This document shows, piece after piece, positions 25,174-29,790 of a DNA stretch of 29,790 bases (the first letter of the stretch is position 1; every line of letters begins with the position of its first letter). The position numbers and the translations under genes are program-made. The stretch is from Candidatus Delongbacteria bacterium (GTDB lineage Bacteria > JAGOEH01). The stretch is taken from the NCBI GenBank assembly GCA_017997825.1, contig JAGOEH010000016.1, positions 1 to 29,790 of the forward strand, read 5' to 3'. The notes under the pieces were generated by a model. That model was not told the origin of the DNA. It made no database searches and worked only from the letters and a program-made list of their open reading frames with translations.

Positions 25174-25692
25174 ATGAGCATCCGACTGGCGCTAAGACTG
25201 TCGCTATGTCTGATCGGTTTGAGCATGGTGGTTCAGGCTGATCCCAAGATCGATATTAAACCCGATACCACTCACATCCGGGACAGCCTGATCAAGGACA
25301 AAAAATTCATGAAGAATGTCTGGAAAAAAGTCCAGAAGGTCAACCAGGAGTATCGGCAGTATAAGATGGAAAAACCTCAGGCGGTGGCGGGAGTCCGGGG
25401 CAAGGTACAGGAAGAGAGTCTGAGTCGGGAGATGTATTACAAAGGGGGAGAGCGTTACCCCCAGCGGTACGAGGTGGAGCAGGCCATCGAGATGATGCGG
25501 GGGATGGCGGCCGACAGCTCGTTGCCCATCACCCAACAGGCCGAGATCATTTTTTATCTGGGGCAATGCTATCTGCAGCTCCGGGATTCCACCCAGGCCG
25601 TCCAATGCTTCCGCCGAGTCAGTGCTGAATTCAGCCGGAGCCCCTATGTATCCCGCAGCCGTCAACTGTTGAAAGATCTTCAATCCGAATAA
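25174..25692 (+). CDS. Secreted tetratricopeptide-like protein
   Basis: This protein of 172 aa begins with a signal peptide (MSIRLALRLSLCLIGLSMVVQA, cleavage before DPK). A charged helical region (about 30-85, rich in Lys and Gln) precedes a TPR-like unit: QAEIIFYLGQCYLQLRDSTQAVQCFRRVSAEFSRSPYVSRSRQLL. This resembles the repeat of YbgF/BamD-type envelope proteins, but only one clear repeat is present. GGAGG lies 5 nt before the ATG at 25174; the upstream in-frame ATG at 25162 overlaps that RBS and is rejected. It is the first gene of the row with pyrF and cotH. A periplasmic scaffold role is a guess. Confidence 0.75.
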   Translation: MSIRLALRLSLCLIGLSMVVQADPKIDIKPDTTHIRDSLIKDKKFMKNVWKKVQKVNQEYRQYKMEKPQAVAGVRGKVQEESLSREMYYKGGERYPQRYEVEQAIEMMRGMAADSSLPITQQAEIIFYLGQCYLQLRDSTQAVQCFRRVSAEFSRSPYVSRSRQLLKDLQSE

Positions 25693-25709
25693 ACACGAAA
25701 GGGATACCC

Positions 25710-26504
25710 ATGTCGTTTGTGGAAAAACTGAGTCAGCGCTGTCGGAAAACCAGCGCTTATTTGTGTGTAGGCCTGGATTTGGAATTCGACAAGCTACCGC
25801 CGTCTATCAGGAAATCAACCACCCCGTTCTACGATTACAATCGACTGGTGATCGATGCCACCTCGGATCTGGTGTGCGCTTACAAGCCCAACCTGGCGTT
25901 TTATGAAGCCCAGGGACCTTCCGGGATCGCTCAGTTAAAACAAAGCCTCGCGTATATCCCCTCCGAGATTCCGGTTATCCTGGACGCCAAACGGGGCGAT
26001 ATCGGCAATACGGCACGGATGTATGCCCAGGCCTGTTACGGATACTTTAACGCCGACGCCGTCACCCTCTCGCCGTATCTGGGTCAGGATAGCCTGCAGC
26101 CCTTCCTGGAATGGAAGGACCGTTTTGTCTTCGCCCTAGTCCGGACCTCCAATGCCGGCTCCGATCCGATCCAGCGATCAATCCTGCAAACCGGCGAGCC
26201 CCTGTATGAACGGGTAGCGGCTTTATGCAGCGATTGGGGGGATTCCGAGCATCTGGGTTTCGTGGTTGGGGCTACCCAACAGCCCGAGCTGATCCGGCTC
26301 AGAGAGTCTTTTCCGGAACGGATTTTCCTGATACCCGGAGTGGGATCCCAGGGCGGCGATAGTGCCGGCACCCTGCTCCATGGTCCGGATCGACACCGTA
26401 ATCTGGCGGTAATCAACGTATCCCGCAAAATCATTTTTCCGGATGACGGACAAACCATTCGCTCGGCAGCCGAGCACTATCACCGCGTATTATCCATTCC
26501 ATGA
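25710..26504 (+). CDS. pyrF: Orotidine 5'-phosphate decarboxylase (type 2)
   Basis: This 264-aa enzyme makes UMP from OMP in pyrimidine synthesis. The catalytic Asp-Lys-Asp set is in LDAKRGDIGNTA (D92, K94, D97), typical of the long type 2 PyrF. Other landmarks are YLCVGLDLEFDKLP near the start, YKPNLAFYE, ADAVTLSPYLGQDSLQPFL and the phosphate-binding VGATQQPELIRLRE and IPGVGSQGGD. AAGGG is well placed 6 nt before the ATG. The gene begins 17 bp after the TPR-like gene and overlaps the cotH gene by 4 bp, so a housekeeping enzyme is cotranscribed with two secreted proteins. No other pyr gene is in view. Confidence 0.95.
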   Translation: MSFVEKLSQRCRKTSAYLCVGLDLEFDKLPPSIRKSTTPFYDYNRLVIDATSDLVCAYKPNLAFYEAQGPSGIAQLKQSLAYIPSEIPVILDAKRGDIGNTARMYAQACYGYFNADAVTLSPYLGQDSLQPFLEWKDRFVFALVRTSNAGSDPIQRSILQTGEPLYERVAALCSDWGDSEHLGFVVGATQQPELIRLRESFPERIFLIPGVGSQGGDSAGTLLHGPDRHRNLAVINVSRKIIFPDDGQTIRSAAEHYHRVLSIP

Positions 26505-28846
26505 AGAAAACAGCTTTTTACCTTTCATTGATACTTTTCGAGCTCATGATCGCCCGGACCGCTCTCTCGGCCGATCAGAGCTGGATGCTGTATGACGAGA
26601 GCCAGCCGGCCGTCATCGAAATCACGGTCGATCCGGCTTGGGTTGAGTGGATCTACCGCTCTGAAAATGTCGAAAAGGACACCCTCTACCCGGCCCGGGT
26701 CCACGTTGTCAACGCCTGGATCGATACCACCCTCGATTCGGTCGGGTTCGGACTGCGGGGCAATACCTCCCGCCACTCCCATAAAAAATCCTTCAAGATC
26801 TCATTCAATGAATGGATCAAGGGCCGCCAGTTGTGTGATGTGGAAAAACTGAATCTGAACGGGGAACACAACGATCCGTCCATCATGCGCAGCAAGGTAA
26901 GCTGGGAATTGCTGCAGCGGATGGGGGGAATCGGATCCCGTTCATCCCATGCGGCTGTTTACATCAATGATCGATACTACGGTCTATATATTTCGGTCGA
27001 ACATATCGATGAAGAGTTCATTGAGAAACGCTTCGATGATCCGACCGGTAATCTATGGAAATGCCTGTGGCCGGCCGACCTGAGGGATCGCAATCCCAAT
27101 CCCCGCGATCCGGTCTTATACCATCCTGATCCTTCGACCCTACGCCCTTATGAGCTGAAAACCAATGAAACACTTTATGATTACACCCAATTGGCCAGAC
27201 TATGCGATATCATCAACAACACCCCGCTGGAACAAATGGTCGATTCGCTGGAGCATGTGATGGATATTCATAGCCTGATGATCTATTTTTCGTTCTGCAT
27301 CCTGAACGGTGGATGGGATTCCTATTGGCCTCTGATGAACAATTATTATCTTTACCATCAGCCGCGAGACGGCCGATTCACCATCATCACTTACGATTGC
27401 GACAACTCGCTCGGGGTCGATTTTTTCGGATATGACTGGAGCCGGATTCTTCCCTATAATCCTCCCAAAATCCATTTGGGCGACCGCCCGCTGGCCGAGC
27501 GGATCCTGATCATTCCCGAACTGCGCAATCTGTATACCCACTACCTGGATTTTTACAGCCGAAGTTTGTTGAATCCGTCAACCTGGGAGATGAAGCTGGA
27601 CAGTATCCAGCAACGCTTGAGGCCATGGGCCGAACAGGATACCTTCCGGACTAAGGATTACGGATTCACCCTGGACGATTTCAACGGCTCTTACCTTAAT
27701 GGTGCTTACTCGAATCAGCATGTCACGATGAGTATTAAGCAATTCTGCCGGGAACGCCGGACCAGCCTGGTCAATCAATTGAACCGGATTCAGGCGGTTC
27801 CGGCCCTGTACCACTACCGCTGGACCCCGTCTACTCCCTCGGTCGATCAGGCACTGCGGATCGAAACGGCTGCTTACGGCATCAACCGAATCCAATCGAT
27901 TGTTATGATCCGGCAATCCGGAACAGCCGAGTCTGAAGACAGCACGATATTGGTTTCAGAGCCCATTGACAGCTCGAGTCGTATCATCGATCACGACCGA
28001 TGGACTGCCGAATTCGAACCCCATTCCCTGCCGGAACGTTTCAGCTACTATTTCCATGTCACGGATGAGGCAGGACAAACCATCCGCTATCCGCGATCCG
28101 GCATGTTGACCCGGGAATTGGCCGGTCAGGCTAAGAACGGGATCCGGTTGAACGAGCTGATGGCCAAGAATGACGGGGTGATCCAGGATGAATTCAGCCA
28201 ATACGATGACTGGGTTGAGCTGGTCAACCTCAGCGGAGAGGCGGTCGATCTGAGCGGGTACTATCTGAGCGACAATCCGGACAAGCCTACCAAATGGAAG
28301 TTCGGTGAGGGATGTATTATCCCGGCCGGCGTATATCAGTTGGTTTGGTGCGATGAGGAACCCCAGCAAGGGATGTGGCATGCCGGTATCAAGCTATCGG
28401 CGGACGGGGAATATGTGGGATTGTCCGATCCGAGTGGAAAACTCATCGACTCGGTCACGTTTCCGGCTCAGGGCAAGAATTCAAGTTGGGGACGTATTGT
28501 GGACGGGGATGGTTCGTGGCAGATGCTGACACCCACCCCGGGGCAATCCAATGCCGCCGTAGGGATTATCGAGACCGAAAATGGGGATCCGAATTCATGG
28601 GAATTCTATCCGAATCCGGCCACGTCATCGATCCGGTTCCTGTTTCATCCCCCCACCCCGGCCTCGATTTCCATCACCATCTACGATATTCTGGGGCGGG
28701 AAGTCTTCCAGACCGAGTTGTCCGGCCATTCATCAAATCCCGTCTATTACCAATGGAACCTTCAATCATCCCGAGGATATCCTCTGCCCAGCGGGATCTA
28801 TTTCTGCCGATCCGGATCCTACCGCAAATTGATGATCCTTCGCTAA
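26501..28846 (+). CDS. CotH-type secreted protein with lamin-tail and T9SS sorting domains
   Basis: This 781-aa protein has a signal peptide (about 1-24) and a CotH kinase-like domain (about 35-430). Visible motifs are LRGNTSRHSHKKSFKISF, LNLNGEHNDPSIMRSKVSWEL, YINDRYYGLYISVEHIDEEF and the putative metal-binding YDCDNSLG (D299, D301). A beta region of about 110 residues follows, then a lamin-tail domain (547-685, starting IRLNELMAKND). The C-terminus (700-781) begins FYPNPATSSIRF and ends SGIYFCRSGSYRKLMILR, matching type A T9SS sorting signals. CotH proteins phosphorylate spore-coat proteins in Bacillus; here the protein would be displayed or released outside the cell. The start overlaps pyrF (ATGA). 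Kinase activity is inferred from motifs only. Confidence 0.92.
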   Translation: MKKTAFYLSLILFELMIARTALSADQSWMLYDESQPAVIEITVDPAWVEWIYRSENVEKDTLYPARVHVVNAWIDTTLDSVGFGLRGNTSRHSHKKSFKISFNEWIKGRQLCDVEKLNLNGEHNDPSIMRSKVSWELLQRMGGIGSRSSHAAVYINDRYYGLYISVEHIDEEFIEKRFDDPTGNLWKCLWPADLRDRNPNPRDPVLYHPDPSTLRPYELKTNETLYDYTQLARLCDIINNTPLEQMVDSLEHVMDIHSLMIYFSFCILNGGWDSYWPLMNNYYLYHQPRDGRFTIITYDCDNSLGVDFFGYDWSRILPYNPPKIHLGDRPLAERILIIPELRNLYTHYLDFYSRSLLNPSTWEMKLDSIQQRLRPWAEQDTFRTKDYGFTLDDFNGSYLNGAYSNQHVTMSIKQFCRERRTSLVNQLNRIQAVPALYHYRWTPSTPSVDQALRIETAAYGINRIQSIVMIRQSGTAESEDSTILVSEPIDSSSRIIDHDRWTAEFEPHSLPERFSYYFHVTDEAGQTIRYPRSGMLTRELAGQAKNGIRLNELMAKNDGVIQDEFSQYDDWVELVNLSGEAVDLSGYYLSDNPDKPTKWKFGEGCIIPAGVYQLVWCDEEPQQGMWHAGIKLSADGEYVGLSDPSGKLIDSVTFPAQGKNSSWGRIVDGDGSWQMLTPTPGQSNAAVGIIETENGDPNSWEFYPNPATSSIRFLFHPPTPASISITIYDILGREVFQTELSGHSSNPVYYQWNLQSSRGYPLPSGIYFCRSGSYRKLMILR

Positions 28847-28851
28847 CGAAG
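28838..28851. terminator. Weak hairpin between convergent genes
   Basis: CTTCG-CTAA-CGAAG makes a 5-bp stem with a 4-nt loop across the cotH stop. It lacks a U-tract in either direction, so terminator function is doubtful. Confidence 0.2.
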
Positions 28852-28859
28852 CTGAATCC

Positions 28860-29789
28860 TCAATCCGGAACGACATCCGATTTGAAATACCGGGCATCGG
28901 TGGCCGGAGTATAAGGCCGACCGGGTTCATAATAGTTCCAGAGCAATCCTGACACCTTGCGGAGCAAAACATAGCCCTCATTGTCATATTTCCAGCTGGT
29001 GTCTGCCTGGTTCTTGGTGATCAGGCAGAACACATAAGGCCCGGAAGGGGCATTCACCAGAACGACCTCAGATCGGGATTGATCGACGGCTCCCTGTTTG
29101 GAACAGGTTTTGATATCGGGCGGTATTCGGGACAACGATTCACCATCCCAAAAAATATTCCCCAGTACTCGGACCATCTCCTCGGAAGCCGCCGGGCTGA
29201 TCGCCTGGCGCCGGTAAATAAGCGCCACCAGTTCGGCCATCTCGCGGGGTGTAGTCTGGCCCCAGCCATAAATTTCCCGGATGGGCAGACGCCCCTCCGT
29301 CCTCGAATTAACCCGAGTATCCTTGAATCCATGCTCATCCAGCCATTGATTGATGGCGACTCCCCCACCGGCCAGATGCTGCAGCCACAAACTGGCATGG
29401 TTGTCGCTATAGGTGATCATCAGGGAGATCACCTTGCCAAGCGATATTTTTTTCCCTTCCTGGAACTGGCATAGAATCCCATCATCCGGATCATAATGAA
29501 CCGTATCGGCATACCAGGTCAAATCCTCATTATAATGCAGACTGCCCTGCTCGATACAGTCAAATATTTTGAGCAGAATCGGGACCTTGATCATACTGGC
29601 GGTAGGAAACAGGGTATCCGCATTCAGCGCCGCCGTCTGCCCGGTTTTCAGGTTCCGTACATACACTCCGGCTACCCCATGAAATCCCTTCAACTGGTTT
29701 TCCAGCAGCTTCTGCAGTTCCGCATCCTCTCCGGCCAAACCAACCCCGGTCAATACCAGTCCGATCAGAACGATCCATACCTTCCTCAT
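28860..29789 (-). CDS. Class A beta-lactamase-fold serine hydrolase with altered KTG motif
   Basis: This 309-aa exported protein has a signal peptide (MRKVWIVLIGLVLTGVGLAG). The nucleophile motif S65-M-I-K68 and the SDN motif (128-130) are intact. The KTG triad reads K231-Q-G, and the omega-loop region (about 163-182, RTEGRLPIREIYGWGQTTP) lacks the usual ExxLN form, although TTPREMA follows as in class A enzymes. It may be a peptidoglycan- or peptide-acting hydrolase rather than a beta-lactamase. The start ATG is 1 bp from the window end, so RBS and promoter are not visible, and a longer N-terminus cannot be excluded. Its stop lies 13 bp from that of the convergent cotH gene. Confidence 0.85.
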   Translation of the reverse strand: MRKVWIVLIGLVLTGVGLAGEDAELQKLLENQLKGFHGVAGVYVRNLKTGQTAALNADTLFPTASMIKVPILLKIFDCIEQGSLHYNEDLTWYADTVHYDPDDGILCQFQEGKKISLGKVISLMITYSDNHASLWLQHLAGGGVAINQWLDEHGFKDTRVNSRTEGRLPIREIYGWGQTTPREMAELVALIYRRQAISPAASEEMVRVLGNIFWDGESLSRIPPDIKTCSKQGAVDQSRSEVVLVNAPSGPYVFCLITKNQADTSWKYDNEGYVLLRKVSGLLWNYYEPGRPYTPATDARYFKSDVVPD

Positions 29790-29790
29790 C

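Noticed and set aside
1-29790. High frequency of GATC and CCGGAT-like words throughout
   Set aside because: It is spread evenly over genes on both strands and can come from codon preference; without counting against a model I cannot call it a signal.
1-29790. Search for CRISPR arrays, insertion sequences, phage or defence genes
   Set aside because: No regularly spaced repeats, transposase motifs or recognised defence proteins were seen; gene content looks chromosomal and mostly housekeeping.

Overview
The window comes from the chromosome of a Gram-negative bacterium, most likely an uncultured lineage of the Fibrobacteres-Chlorobi-Bacteroidetes (FCB) superphylum or a nearby candidate phylum. 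This is an inference. It rests on a type IX secretion (T9SS, 'YPNP') sorting domain on a large CotH protein, on LolCDE-type and TamB-type outer-membrane biogenesis genes, and on a ClpC-McsA-McsB module that is typical of Firmicutes but scattered elsewhere. Base composition is moderate and looks uniform. I see no transposase, integrase, phage gene, CRISPR array or rRNA.

Left part (1-12149, minus strand): a YfiR-like periplasmic protein cut by the window edge, then a tight gene row read right to left: lysS, a LolC/E permease, lolD, mcsA, mcsB, clpC and, after a 62-bp gap, a 1338-aa TamB-like protein. A strong TTGACT-17-TATATA promoter lies upstream of lysS. Most junctions overlap or are a few bases apart, so the row is probably one operon joining translation, lipoprotein release, protein quality control and envelope assembly. 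The McsB homologue lacks the family's catalytic NEEDH glutamates and part of its nucleotide-binding loop, so it may be a pseudokinase.

Middle part (12270-19583): two adjacent tRNA-Ser genes (UGA and GCU anticodons) with a near-consensus promoter; an NtrC/NtrX-type sigma-54 activator; a convergent trmH; a periplasmic protein of unknown function overlapping a class I fumarase beta subunit (no alpha subunit in view); a 35-codon membrane peptide behind a well-matched -24/-12 sigma-54 promoter; a FecR-like periplasmic protein with its own promoter; a free-standing alanyl-tRNA editing protein; and an HD-GYP protein with a degenerate GYP motif (AYP).

Right part (19580-29790): a secreted protein built from three clear and one degenerate copies of a module I do not recognise (minus strand); rseP and a UvrD/PcrA helicase (plus); a row of a TPR-like secreted protein, pyrF and a CotH/lamin-tail/T9SS-sorted protein (plus); and a convergent class A beta-lactamase-fold serine hydrolase with KQG instead of KTG.

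General features: sigma-70-type promoters are easy to see (TTGAC[A/T], 16-17 bp, TATAAT-like). Intrinsic terminators are not visible. Three convergent gene pairs end within 24 bp of each other or overlap.
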